NCBI RefSeq assembly: GCF_037975245.1
Contig: NC_092568.1
Location: 5,310,001-5,374,000, forward strand
DNA length: 64,000 nucleotides
DNA from: Apostichopus japonicus
Taxonomy: Eukaryota; Echinodermata; Holothuroidea; Aspidochirotida; Stichopodidae
Direction of reading: 5' to 3'
Part shown: positions 50,887-63,511 of the stretch, one piece after another
Layout: every line of letters begins with the position of its first letter
How positions within the stretch are numbered: position 1 is the stretch's first letter
Translations under genes and position numbers: made by a program
The notes under the pieces: model-generated
Database searches by the model: none
The model's input: only the letters and a program-made list of their open reading frames with translations
What the model was told of the DNA's origin: nothing

Positions 50887-53800
50887 ACCTTCTTGAAATT
50901 CTGGAGTATAAAGTGACAGAAACTAGAGCGTTTTCAAAGAAGCAAGAAGAAAAAACATTACAGAACTCACAAAGTTACATAAATGGTACATAATATACAG
51001 GTACCACATTTTGAACACTTTAAAAGACACACTTTAATTAAAGCGACTGCTAGCTATATTACTGTTCTTGCTTAAACGGAAGACAGTCGTTTGATGCCAA
51101 ACTTGCACGTTGCGAAATAGAGGTCAAACCTAGTCAGTCTCTTAAACTTCAGTAAGTCGATAAATGGGATCGTTCCGCCACCCCCACTTGCCTCTGGATC
51201 CGTCTAATAGTTAGTCATCATGCGACAAGAACAAACTAGTAGAGATATTGACAAACTAGTAGAGATATTGGAAACGTTGTTTCCCAACTGCTGAGTCATG
51301 AAGTCAATACATACTACTCTTGAAGAATGTTGCGTATTTCGATCGGATCCTTATACTTCTCAGTTGACACAATGCCATCACAAGCACTACCACAAATGGT
51401 TATTGTTTGTCACATGTCACCGGCTCATTACGCAAATAAACTATAGCCTATATTGATACGTGCCACCTCACCGTTTTGTTTGTTTGTTTTTGTTGTTGTT
51501 TTTGCAGAAATAAAGCTTTTTCACCGGAATCGTGATATCGACATCATAAATCAATGAATATACTCCACCTAAAATTCTGACCGTACGATCCCTTTAAGCC
51601 TGTCTGAAGCTGAAGAAGAAGACTTTTTTATTCCACGAGTGAAGAGAGCAAAGAATACTGCGCAGACACACATAAAGATAGCTAAACGGATAGATAGACT
51701 GACAGATTATAGACAAACAGACGACTGGCTTCCTCTGATGATCGAGTCGTATATACCACATTTATATGTATTATCTTAGAGTATAGGCGTACTTTATCAG
51801 CATAATCTCCATGAGTTGACACGTTAGGCTATGAATCACCAAAGGATACGTAATCGTGGCATATTAACGATCTACGAAATAAAACAACAGAGCGGTTTGA
51901 CAAACAGGGGCATGACATTATTTACAGTGTATGAAATGGATAGCTTCATCTGTTAGCCTTCATTGCGGACGTTTATTAGCTCATTTGCATACACAGATTG
52001 GTGTAGGTGTATATAGCCATATAGTATACTAAGCATGTAGCTAACTTCGATAATCGGTATGCCAAGGATAAACAAATAGATGAGTTTTCAAACATGTTCC
52101 CTTGTGCGCATGCGTGTGTATAATATACGTTCACCATGATGATATTCTTGGCTATAATGCAACATTACACGAGAATACTTTCGAGAAAGAGAAAAGGACA
52201 AATGACACATAACTCAAAGTGCCATAAACGATACGCCGGGAAGCTGAAAACACAGCACCTCATGCCGAAATGTACCTAATGTCAACATCTTCCTCCACCC
52301 CACCCCCACCTCCCGCGCCCCTCCCCCAATTCCAATTCCATTCTCTTTTGTTTCGAACCTAAATATGTCGTGAATCATTGTCACAACACCGTCTCTATAT
52401 AGGCCTACGTCTGAATTACGATTTCAAACCGGTATTTTATGTCGTAAGGTTTCGATAAAGTTAACAATCAAAGCAGCTAAAGGTCACATGTATGATCTAT
52501 ACAGACATGGTTCGGTAGAAATATTCTCCAATCGGTAAATCACTCTGCTGTCGTTCATGAAAACGGTGATTGTATAGTGGAAGTGGAACTGACACATAAC
52601 TATGCTATGTTTGTATGCATGTACACTTACTGACTCAGAAGCTAGAGAATATCGTACCATTGAAAGTTATCTTTTTCTTTACCGGTAAGTTAGTCTTAAT
52701 TTTTGTCGAGTCATCTTCTCATATATCATAAAAACAAATATATCAACAATAAAAATCTGACAAGATGAAATGAGACTCGTACTCATAAAAAGAAACTGGT
52801 TACAATTGTTTCTCGGTTGTTTATAATAGATTCATTAAAGTCAGATTACTGGTGATAAGGTCAATAAAAACAACAGATCTCAGAATCTTTAGTATTATCA
52901 TCTCAAACGTGTTTGCACTTTAAACGGTTATAAAAGTTGTGTATATGGTTCAGACATTGTTTCTATTTATATATATGTATAACTATATTGGACATGAATA
53001 TAAAAACAAACGCCAGTCAACTGTGTTATATCATAAACTATTTCCACCGTACATCTTAGCATAAGTCTCTTTGGTAACTGCTTTCAACTGAGACGAATCA
53101 AGCTGCAGTAACCAAATCAAGCGTTTTAGACTCGGAACGGTGTATTCTTCATGTAAGTGTATAGCTATTAAGTCTATAGTTTGCAGACAGTCGTATAGAG
53201 AAATATTTCTTCCTGCAGTCGTTTAGGAATTGACTAACACATTTGATGGTGATTTACTTAGCTTGAGAACATGTATATAATTGTGTGTATATCTATACAT
53301 GTATGAGTGCACTTACAAAATGGCTGTCTGATTTTTCGACTTCGTAGCAATATTTATGATCCTGTTGAACAGATTTTAATAATCTGTCGAAGTAAGAGGC
53401 AGACATTGCAGTTAGTCAGAAAGAGTGGGTTTCATATGCTTGGTTATAAGTTGTATCCATGTAGGTACTACATGGTCCTGGTACACTTTTAGAACGTATG
53501 CGTGGTAGGTTATGTTACATATAGACGCAGACTGCCTGATAACCTATTCTACAGTGTTTTTTAGTTATAGTTGTACACGTTTTTCATGTTTTATGCGTTC
53601 TTCAACAAGCTGTACTGCCAAGTACGTCTCTGCTATGAAGCGTTGAACGTTTGGGACTAAGTATATACTTCGCCCTTAAGATCGCTGCATAAAGGTAGTC
53701 TATACACAAACGCTCGTGGTAGAAACATAAGGAGAAACACGTCGCACACATTCACACATTCACAACGTTATAATTCCTATAGAATTCGGACAGAAGTTTG

Positions 53801-53940
53801 CAATATCCATTAACATCTATAGCATGGTCATCAACATGTTCTACGTTTGCTAAACTTTCTTCAGCCTCTTCTGATCCTGTCGTGCATATATAGCCTGACA
53901 GAATTGTCTAACCACATTGTGACGTCATCTCAATATCAAG
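50885..53940. other. Upstream region of gene B; no exon seen
   Basis: Unique-looking AT-rich DNA; a 20-bp direct duplication (ACAAACTAGTAGAGATATTG) at about 51232-51270. No promoter element can be named with confidence. Confidence 0.45.
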
Positions 53941-54068
53941 ATGGCCGAGTACGAGTCGAATCCACTGAGTGTGGTGGATTACATCGTGTTAGCGTTGCTT
54001 CTTATACTATTAATCGGAATGGGAATATACCATGGCATGGCCAAACGAAGACCTACCACAACAAGGAG
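53941..54068 (+). CDS. Gene B exon 1
   Basis: ATG at 53941 in the context AAGATGG; 128 nt to AGGAG|GTAAGA. Encodes MAEYESNPLSVVDYIVLALL...IYHGMAKRRPTTTR. An upstream in-frame extension exists but has no match in gene A, so the ATG shared with gene A is preferred. Confidence 0.9.
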
Positions 54069-57000
54069 GTAAGATGTTGGAAAAAATAAGTTGATACAGC
54101 TTTATCAATCCTACACTTGTGTATGGAAGATGGATATAAGAACATCTTGTACTATGCACAGATCTGAGATAAGCGGTACAGTGTTCATGTGAACTATAAC
54201 AATGTTACGATAAATAAATTAGTGGATGCGCATATAAACAATGTATAGTGTTACACGCATATACATTGTTGTTTAGGTTACGTCAGAGTTGTGGAAACAG
54301 GGGAATGCAAAAATGTCATGATATTTTAGTGAATATTTTATCAATTTTAACCAAATTGAATTATTTGAACTTTTGTCAACAGTTGATGATTTCTTGACTT
54401 TTTGAGAAGTGAGCAAGTCGTGCTTAAGTTAGTTTCTTAATATATTTCATAAGTTCAACGTTTTGCTGCAAAATTCATCAGCGAATCAGTAACACAACAG
54501 TTACAGAGATTTAGTTATTCAACAATTATTCAACAATTATTCGACAGTTATTCAACAATTCCCTAAACAGGTTGCATTCATTAAACATGGATGTTATTAA
54601 TGAGACAAATCATAACAAAATAAGCAAATGATCAAGTTTCTGTAGAGCGTCAAATTAATAACTTCGAAGTGAGTAGGCCTAAGTGGATATTTTGCAGAAA
54701 AATATTGAATTTGTAAGTATATGAGAAACAACTCACGACCCAACCAGTTTTCAATGTGTACATGTCCTGAATCTCTGAAGGGCGCATGTTGTAAGTTTAC
54801 AGAACTATGCACACAGGCTTACGTGCATAATTTAACAATTCAATTCGGTTAATTAAAATGGCATACATAAATCACCTTGCACTATGCCTCCAGAAAGAGT
54901 TTACTTTTGTCATGCGCGGATCGAGGTGGGTGTGGGGGTACATCCATCCCGCCACCAGTTTCAACCTGACTTTAAAATTCAAACGTAGTTAGTAGCTCAA
55001 CGTTACGCGTAGACCTAATTATAAATCTAATTTATAATTTAAATATGCCTCTAGTCAGAATGCACCACTTGACATATTTTCAATTCCCTCCCTCCCCCCG
55101 CCCCTCCCCCATGGGCTATATCCCCTCCTGACCCGAGCCAGCAATTCTGAGTTGGAGAAACCCTACCAATTTTAGGAGGGATACCAACAATCTAGGCAGG
55201 GGCACAATACCTGTCTCCTGTAACTTGTGAAGTGTTTGAATATATGATGCATGGTGGCTCAGATGGGGGGGGGGGCAGTCTGCATGGGGGAGGGGTTTCC
55301 CGTTGCTGACTAAGGGCCTGATCCCCTCCTTTATAAAATCTGGATTATTAAATCCTGAAGCAAATGTTGCTAGTATAGCATTCTAATTTTCATACATAAC
55401 TCTGGGGAAGACACAGGTATGAGGGAAGGAATACGGTATTAAACCTGTAACGCATAGTCGTGTGACGTCAAATCACATCAAATGAGAAGACAGCCAATCA
55501 ACGTTGAGTAATACACAGATAAATACTGAATATTCATGTTGTCATTCCACATTTACCCAGGCTTATTGATGTTAGAAAACAAACTTTGTTTTTATTGATA
55601 TAGCATATTAACTGATAGCGATAAATATATCTATGTTAAATATTTGCATCAGCAATACTACAACATGTTTTTTAGGCAAATTTGTAAGAGAGAGAAATAT
55701 AGAGAATGAAGACTTTATTAGAGACCAAATTGTTTGCTGATCGTTTGATAAAATTCCAATTTTAATTGACAACATTCATTACGTAATAAATTGCAATTTG
55801 GCTACAGCGTTTCAATCACTAACTTGATTTTAGTTCTTGAACGCTACTATATAGTCCAACGTATAAATCAAGGGAAAAACAAAAGTTTTCATCTTTACTT
55901 GAGAAATTGAGATGAAACTGAACTAGTCAAGTTAGTGTCCTACTTTATACACTCTTAAAACGTTGGGCAAAAATTTGTTGGGTAGAGATGTTTTAAGAAA
56001 ATGTTGGTTAATTCTTTAACCATTATGGGTAAAATGGTGTTGGAAACATTTACCCAACGTTTATCCTGCATATATACGAGTCCATTTGCCCAACGTCTGA
56101 GCAATGTTCCCGCCAAAATATTGTCGTACAAGTCGCACTGCAATGTGATCATTGCGTACGTACATCCGTATACTAACCACGCTGGAGTACTAGTGAAGGC
56201 ATGTTGCGCGCTACGACGTTATAACAGCACACTTCTACTAGATACGGTACATACGATCGAATTGCAATAGAATATTCTTGAGTATATTCATGAGTATATT
56301 TTGAATTATGTCTTTCTCGTCGCCGGTTGATGATGGTGATGTGTTGACACTTTAACGAAGTTGGGGGTAGAAGACTTGAAGGAATCATTTGAAGGTATAG
56401 TATAATGTATTCATACCCCCAAACGGATTGGCTAGTATTACTCGGCCTAGCCTAACGTTTGGCTGTGTCCGTCTACATACTTGGCAATTTCCAAACGTTA
56501 GGTCAACAGTATATATTGTGTTCTTAGCCCAGACTAGCCCGTGTGTAGGCTAGGCCTAACTCTGCTGCACAAGATAGAGCGCGCTTCGCGTGTACGTTAG
56601 GCTACGGAGGTATAACGTTATGCTTGTGTTTGGCGTGGGATAAGTAATATTGATGATACTTGACCAGTCCTAGTCTCACATTTGTCAGTTTTCTGAACAA
56701 AGTTAAGAAAACTATTAAGATGTCACTAAGGATAGGCCTAACTTAGTCCACTTCATACTAGCTTGCAGAAAATTCCTAGTTTGAGTGTCATATATTACTT
56801 ACTATTACAAATATAGTTGTGTCATATATTACAAATATAACTTAAATAAATGCTAGTATTGCCTGGGCCATGTTGATCACATTTGTATAAATAGTTTCTC
56901 GTCCTAACTGTTCAGAAAAAGTGAGGGTGCAGGCAACTAACCTACAGAGAGTGCGACCAGAAGTGGAATTTCTGTGGTAAAAATTTGGGTAATTTGGTTG

Positions 57001-60000
57001 TTCAAATTTGAAAATTAAAAAAGGGAAGGAAATTGACCCAGTGGGCAAAAGGATGCAGGCAGGACAAGAAACTACTAATTTATACCCCGCCTAATTAGTA
57101 TTACAAATGTTGATTTTTTTGGGGCTCACAATATTCATAAATTTATGGTTTAAGTGTAGATCCTACGTCTGCAAAATTTCCACAAAATTGGTACAGTAGG
57201 CGTATCTGTAGGCCCGAGACTATATATGTGATCAGAAAGACAAGATTTTGACATGTAAAAATATGTCTCCTCCTTCTATCATTTTCTTTTTCAGGTATAA
57301 ATGAATTGAGTGTTTAAACTTAAAGGGGCCTAGATGCTAAGGCTAGGTGTATGCATTTATCCAAAATATTAAAACCATAATGAACTTTCGATGACCTTTT
57401 GGTTTGGTTAACCAAGTTGTTTGGCATAATAAAAAAATTGTTTGGTAATTTTGCATTGATATATTTTATATATTTCATCACTTTGCTGGCTCACAGCCAA
57501 ATATCTGACCGGTGGTAATCATGTATCATAGTCAGGAAATGAAAAAAAAAAAAACATTTCCATTTAGAAGGGTGTTATGGAGGGTAATGTAGTTCTTTGA
57601 AAAAACATTTTTGGCCCAAACTGTGTCATTTGGGTATGAAAAACGGTTTTAACTTTCTTCACAATAACCACATACAGTCATGTAGATTTTAAGACTCTAT
57701 CTGCTTACATTGAAAAACATAAAAAAATCACTACTTGACGAAGGTGCAACAATTTTTTTAATGAATTCTTTCCTCCCTTTATTGCTTTTTGGCACTGTTT
57801 TGATTTTAAAACTTTATGCTATTTTCTTTAAATGCTAGTTTTTTGTTGTTGTTATTTCAGAGAATGAGATAGACAATGCTGCATTGTCCTTGTTGGATGA
57901 AGGTACTATAAAGGAGCTCATACCAAAGATTGGCACCAGGATGAAATTTTTGAAGGGTTGGTGACAGAAGGTACTTTAAAGAAACTAAATGGGATATACA
58001 TTTTCAAGTGTCTCAGGGTTGTAGATGGCAACATTAGGACTTATTTCTTTCACTTGAAACATGCCCATGGCATTAATGCTCAACATAGGTCAAATACTAT
58101 TTGTAGTCAGGAAAACTGTAAATTAAAATTTGGAACATGCTATGGTTAAAAAAGGCATCTGCTCACAAAACATAGTTTGCCATCTGAACTAACAGTAAAT
58201 AAAAACAATGTTCATGGAAGAAACTGAGAGTGGCGATGATGCATATTCATGCGGTGACATAGAAGATAAAGATCTTGAAATTGACCAAAGTAATGACCCT
58301 GCTGCAATTTTCATTGAGAGATTGAAAGCCTCAAATATACCATCATCACTTGTACAGACCATTTTTTTGTGACACAAAAGAATTGATAGGCAATTTTGTT
58401 GATGATGTGGAGAAACATATATCAGATATTTTATAGTGATGAATGTTCTTACCTAAAACAAAAGGGTAAATAACCCATTTTATGTGCCAAGGAATTACAA
58501 AACTTCTAGGTTTTATATTTAAATTTGGCCTTGTTCCCATTACAGGTACTGTGGTCCAATTTATGTACATGCAATGCTCTTTTGAGAAATGTTACATGTT
58601 CTTACGTAATACACACTAACTGGAACAGGGAAAAGGAGATAAGTAACAGGGAAACTTTAGCACTCCAAAACTGGATGAAAAGCTGTGGATGGCATTATTA
58701 AACCTTTGTTGAGAAAAATGACCCATAAAACTTAAGTACCTACCTACAAACACTGGTAATGTGATATGCTCTTATTCACAGATCAAAAGAAGAACCTTGC
58801 ATTCTTCATGCTACCAATAATACTACAAGGTTTGAAGGGTAAAAGGGGCCATAGCTCAGCACAGCAATCCATGAAAAGCTTCATCACTGTTCAGCCGGTA
58901 AGTAGTTTATTCAAAAAGGTAAAATTTGTGGGAATCATGCATGAATCAATGGATTTTGTGATCTTAATTTGGAATTGCTTCATGATCTGATTCCCATTGC
59001 AAATTAGTTATATATAATTTGACAGAGATCATGTAGTCAACTAGTAATAAACTTTATGTTATTTGTATTTCCCTTTCATGACCAACTTTTAAGAAACTTC
59101 TCCAGTTAGAGGATCTAAACACTGTACACATCCTTTTTTGAGAGGGGAATAAAGAGACACAACAATTAAATCATAGTTTCTCAACCCTGGGGTCATTGAG
59201 AATTATTTTCCTGGGTGTGGGGGGGGGGTCTGTGCGGGCAGATTGGTTAGCAGGGTTGCCAGCCATCCTGGAGGATGAGAGCAGAACCTTGAAAATTAGT
59301 TTCCCTTTTTCCAGTTAGGGAATTAGAGAAAAATGCCTCAAAAATCAGGGAAAAGCTAGGGAATTTGATTAGCCCAAGAGAGCAGTCAGTCTAATATATT
59401 GGCTCATGTCCAAACAGTGCGAAGACATATCACACTAGAAATAGGTTGAACTAATCATCAGGGAATATTGAAAATTCATCAGGGAACTTTGTTGTCATGA
59501 AATGCTGGGAAACCTTCCCTCCCACCCCCACCCCCACCAAAATATGTATCATGTCCCGCGCTCACCTATATAAGCTACATAATGGGGAAAAAAGGCCGAG
59601 TGGTCAGTGCCAGCCAGGAGGCGGGAGCTCAATTTCCAATCCCAGCCGTGTCATACCAAAACTGTTAGGCATGTTGATGTCTCGCTTGACCTTCACTGCA
59701 GAGTCTAAGTATTTGGTTGAGGAAAAACTAGTAAGATTACTGTAATGTATGAATGTTTAAAGTTGCTACATGAAATTAATACTAAAATGGCATCATGACC
59801 AAAAGGTTATTATGAATCTGTTTAAAGTTGCAAGGTCACTTATTTTATGAATGTGAATTTACGGCTATTATGAGAGAAAATATCTTGTGCTTCATGTGAC
59901 GGAAATTCCACGTTCACATAATTTGTCTATTCTGGAATCTGGTCAGAGATGCTGTTAGCTGTGTGTGCTCAGCAGTTACATTCTTTCTTGTCCTGTCTAA

Positions 60001-63000
60001 CTAAGGTTAGTACTACTTAGTAAAAAGGTGTCACAGTCATATTCTGCATTGCATTTTCTTTGATTTGAAATATCCCTGTCACAGATAGGAATAAAATACA
60101 GTCACAATCAGGAATAAATGGTACCTTTTCTTTTATACCTGTAGGAGGATGTTGACATAGAAGAATACGCAAAGGACTATCGATGTGGACATGATGCCAC
60201 AGCCCTTTGTAGTGTGCAGAGGCACCCACCTAACACCATCCCAGGCCTATGTTATTCTCGAGAGACATGCTCTGCCACAACCATCCCTACTGTAAGCAAT
60301 AGGTGTTTGCTTTAAAGGGTGTGAAGACTCGCGCAAAAAGAAACGTTTAGTGCCGGCAATCTGACCTAGTTTTGACTGAGGTTTAACAGAAATGTTAGGC
60401 ACCACCATCGATCCCAGAAAATACACACACAGCTTGCTACCGTCGGTAATTAGACACTAGTATACAGTCAGTACATACAGCTGCGGTCATTACCCACAGC
60501 AGTGTATAAACGATACAGCGATGGACATCTAAGGTCCAGCTAAAGATAAAAACGTATCACGTTTTATTACTGTACTGTCTGCATTTTGTAGCGACACCAA
60601 CATGACGTCACTTGCAAGCAACAAAAAGTTAATTTTTCAGATGCCGCACGCGGTTTGGGGCGAGTCTTCAATGCATAAGGCTGTGTATATTTTCGATATT
60701 GAATTCCAGCAACATTGCAAGCTGACATGGAAGTGTCTTCAAACCTTCATATACGAATTCTTGGACGCAAACATTTCAAGCAGCACCAGAGATCTTATGG
60801 CATTTATTTCTTCCAAGCAATGACTTTTCAGTGTACTGGATAGTTTAATCTGTTTGTTACAGTTTTTCTTCAAACAAAAAGTTATGACTTACTCATTTCA
60901 TTGGTTCAATAATTAAGTTGGTTTTTGTAACTTAAAATTCTTGTACTTCTTTGCATATTATCATTTTTCATAAACATGCACTGACTGTATGTGTCTTTAT
61001 GTGAAACTTTACTTAAATATGACTTAAAATGTTTGTATACGTTTGCTTATAAAATTCATCTTATCATTTTTTTCGATAACATGTACACATTGATGTTGTT
61101 TGATCCTTCTTATGACAGAGTTGAGGGGCTTTTTTAAGACAAATGTACAGATCTGACTATTCTTGAGAAGGGAAACAGGCAATCAAAAATTTACACTTTA
61201 ACTACTAGGGCTAGATTTCAAACAGTGTTGTGATTGTCATACTTTTTCATGCTGTATGCAATGTTTAACATTAAAATAAGTTTTATAAAGAGAACTGGTT
61301 AGGGATTCATATTTGATATGTGTGAAAATTTCTAGGTGCCTGTGAAATATACAATCTTTGATATGTTTACTATGTGCATTGGCTTGAAGAATTAGGTAAA
61401 CCTGCACCATCATTGACATTTCCTTTTATTTCTGTAAATTTCATATCATGGTACTTACAAATTGTGCTCACATTACAAACAATTAAGACATTAAAGACAT
61501 ATGAGAGGTTTGTATGTGTGATACAATGTGTGTTCCATTCAAGTCAGTTTGCATTGTATAGGTAATATGTTTAAAAAAGAAGAATATGTGTAGCTGCACA
61601 AGACTGCTTATGTTGGAATTTAACCATTGATATATCATAAAAAGTCCTCCTTTTCTAACATTGAGCCATATTTGTTTTCCACTACTAGTTTTATCTATAT
61701 AATTATCATGATATAATTATGAGGACTTGCCATTTACTGTTGCACTTCTTGCTTATGTGCTCAAATTTCTTAGCACTTAATGGAGTGTCTAGTGAAAACA
61801 ATCACCTATAACTGCAAAAAAGGCTCAGCTGTAAACAACACTTGTTACAAATTGGTCAGTGGGCAAGAACCAAACAATGTTGTGTATGTTAAGGTTAATT
61901 TTTTCCATGAAGAGAATAGATTGTAGTTTAATGATTAACTTGTATGTCAATATTCATGTTCCAAGTCCTAAAGCAAATTTGCAAAGCATACATTGATACA
62001 TTTTCATGATGAACATATTGACACAATATGATATAAAGTAAGTTAATAGATTACTTCAACCAACAATACCATGTTGCTAAATTCTTTGAAACCATTTTAT
62101 GTGTTGTTAGTTCTAGTGAAGCTTTTTGAAGCTGTTTTCATCAATAAAATGAGAATTTAATACTATTTTATGTGTTAATATTTTTAAACCCTAGTGTACA
62201 TTTCATTTCATTCATCGACCAATATTGGGTAACAAATTGCCCAATTTAACTGTATCAATTAACCAACATTGGGTAAAATCACTCAAATATAATTAGATTC
62301 ATTAACCAATAAATCAAATTACCCAACTAATTGTAACAATCAACCAATATTGAGTAAAAACAATCCAATACAATTTCATTCATTAACCAATCTTGGGCAA
62401 CAAATTGACCAACTAACTTTATGGATTAACCAATAATGGGTAAAATAATTTACCCAACTATGTGGTAAATGCATTACCCAACTGCTGTTGGGCAAACTTT
62501 GCCCATTTTTTGAGCGGTTACATATGTACCCAGTGTTGGTTAAAAGTTGGTCAATATTTTTACCCAACTTTTTAAGAGTGTAATGAATATTTAACTGTCA
62601 AACATGATTGAACATTTTATTATAACCATCAGTTTAACAGAATGAGTGGTTTTAAGCTATATCTCGAAACTTAACAAATTACTACCGGTACTGAACGTAT
62701 TATGTAATATTTGGAGAAAATTGGAGACCGCCTACATATAAGTAATTATTACTAAAAATAATGAAAGTTGGATAGATTCCCTTAGTAAATATCATATTTA
62801 ATAAAAAGAACTACATCCTATCTTCATCCCGGTCTTACAGTTTCTTCCTAGCCGATCGCAGCGTCTTCAGTTTACCAGTGGCGCTAACCCTTTTAGCATC
62901 CTTCATATCTCCGGTAACACTTCTCGGAAATGCTGCAGAAACTTATGTGTATGGAGCTCAGTATGTGGTTGACTTGATGCAACGGTTAGCATCAATGTTA

Positions 63001-63511
63001 ACCATTGTACTACTGTATGTCCCAGTTTTCTATGACTTGGATATAACTACATCATATCAGGTAAGATATGAAATCAAATTATGTAATAACGTTTTGAATA
63101 ATGAGGTTAACTTTTTGTCGGAAGACTATGACGAAAATGGAGTTAATGTTGAAATGATTGATGTTTTACAAATCGAATGTAAGTTGTGACCACTTGCCAC
63201 TATTAGGTCATCAACTCAATTCATCGCATGGCTTGTAATGCTAATGATGTATTCTTGTAAAATGGATAATAAAAATATTCTTTGAATACCCAATTTTAGT
63301 ATCACGTGATTAATACCGCGTGACACAAAGTTACATCGGTTGCAAAGTTGCAACGATGTATACATAAAGTGTTTGTTCTTCGTTCATATACAGTATCTCC
63401 AGCTCCGATATGGATTCCCAATGAGATTACTCGGAGCAGTCTGTTTCCTCTTCCAAACCATATTTTATATTGCGATAGTGTCGTATTCGCCGGCCCTGGT
63501 GGTCAATGCAG
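53941..63511 (+). CDS. SLC5A8-like: Gene B: second SLC5/SMCT-like transporter, exons 1-3 only (runs off the right edge)
   Basis: A close paralogue of gene A, head-to-head with it. Three exons are inside the window: 53941-54068, 62841-63060 and 63394-63511. Their lengths (128, 220 and 118 nt) and phases are identical to A exons 1-3. The encoded protein begins MAEYESNPLSVVDYIVLALL and continues with GMGIYHGMAKRRP, FFLADRSVFSLPVAL, LASFISPVTLLGNAAETY and then YLQLRYGFPMRLLGAVCF. No stops or frameshifts are present, so it looks functional as far as it can be seen. Intron 1 is 8.8 kb and contains a 6.6-kb TIR element. Exon 4 onward should lie beyond 64000, because nothing resembling TNLNLWIVIV or GGIKAVIWTD is seen after 63512. 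Confidence 0.88.
54069..55949 (+). other. Gene B intron 1, 5' part
   Basis: Non-coding; short ATTCAACA repeats at 54517-54560 and poly-G/C runs near 55090 and 55265. Confidence 0.6.
58782..58897 (+). CDS. Element-gene exon: AFFMLPIILQG segment
   Basis: 116 nt between ATTCACAG and CCG|GTAAGT, two leading bases then 38 open codons beginning QKKNLAFFMLPIILQGLKGK and ending MKSFITVQP. This style of sequence, a hydrophobic LP..L segment, a basic linker and a QS..SFI.VQP end, is reminiscent of large uncharacterised SAM/C2H2 proteins of fish and invertebrates. Part of the decayed gene at 57861-60823. Confidence 0.55.
60145..60291 (+). CDS. Element-gene exon: cysteine-containing segment
   Basis: 147 nt (49 codons) between CCTGTAG and ACT|GTAAGC, open throughout, beginning EDVDIEEYAKDYRCGHDATA and containing four cysteines. 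Starts and ends in phase 0, matching both neighbours. No domain recognised. Confidence 0.5.
60641..60823 (+). CDS. Element-gene last exon
   Basis: After TTTTTCAG, 60 open codons followed by a stop: begins MPHAVWGESSMHKAVYIFDI and continues EFQQHCKLTWKCLQTFIYEF. The KAVY.FDIEF...C..TW...Q.FIYE pattern resembles the C-terminal conserved block of the same uncharacterised SAM-associated proteins. Phase agrees with the exon at 60145-60291. Confidence 0.55.
   Translation: MPHAVWGESSMHKAVYIFDIEFQQHCKLTWKCLQTFIYEFLDANISSSTRDLMAFISSKQ
60824..62204. other. Interior of the TIR element after the last recognised exon
   Basis: AT-rich, no coding exon recognised; probably 3' untranslated or filler DNA of the element. 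Confidence 0.5.
62841..63060 (+). CDS. Gene B exon 2
   Basis: 220 nt; acceptor GGTCTTACAG, donor TATCAG|GTAAGA. Encodes FFLADRSVFSLPVALTLLAS and FISPVTLLGNAAETYVYG, ending LDITTSYQ. It begins only about 260 bp downstream of the right end of the TIR element. Confidence 0.92.
63394..63511 (+). CDS. Gene B exon 3
   Basis: 118 nt; acceptor ATATACAG, donor GCAG|GTACGC. Encodes YLQLRYGFPMRLLGAVCF followed by a helix ending SYSPALVVNA. Residues are nearly the same as gene A exon 3. Confidence 0.92.

Larger units (their letters stand above)
57861..60823 (+). pseudogene. Decayed multi-exon gene with SAM-like and C2H2 motifs inside the TIR element
   Basis: Several splice-bounded open stretches lie in order on the plus strand. 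At 57861-57960: NEIDNAALSLLDEGTIKELI then PKIGTRMKFLK, which resembles the C-terminal helix of a SAM domain of the SAMD3-like kind. At 57958-58165: a finger with C-x4-C-x12-H-x4-H spacing, interrupted by a TAA at 58147-58149 where a leucine codon would be one base away. At 58211-58435: an acidic stretch broken by a 1-nt slip in a T run near 58363-58369. Then three clean exons, 58782-58897, 60145-60291 and 60641-60823, join in phase 0 and end at TAA/TGA-type stops. Two clear lesions mean the whole reading frame is broken in this copy. Function unknown; family assignment from memory of SAM proteins only. Confidence 0.6.
55950..62580. mobile_element. 6631-bp TIR-bounded DNA element in gene B intron 1
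   Basis: The two ends are inverted repeats of 25 bp with two mismatches: each starts CACTCTTAAAA, one variable base, then GTTGGG, one variable base, then AAAAAT. A TA dinucleotide flanks both ends (55948-55949 and 62581-62582), compatible with a TA target duplication. Subterminal regions are packed with TTGGGTAA/TTACCCAA words in both orientations, densest at 62205-62560, which look like protein-binding sites. Inside are exons of a decayed SAM/C2H2-type gene. No transposase catalytic domain was recognised, so the superfamily is open (TA duplication would suit Tc1/mariner-like integration) and the element may be non-autonomous. Confidence 0.8.

Noticed and set aside
59590..59655. tRNA-like stretch (GGCCGAGTGGTCAGTGCC ...)
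   Set aside because: An A-box-like start of the Leu/Ser type is present, but the B box is destroyed (TTTCCAATCC) and no cloverleaf forms. At best a SINE remnant.
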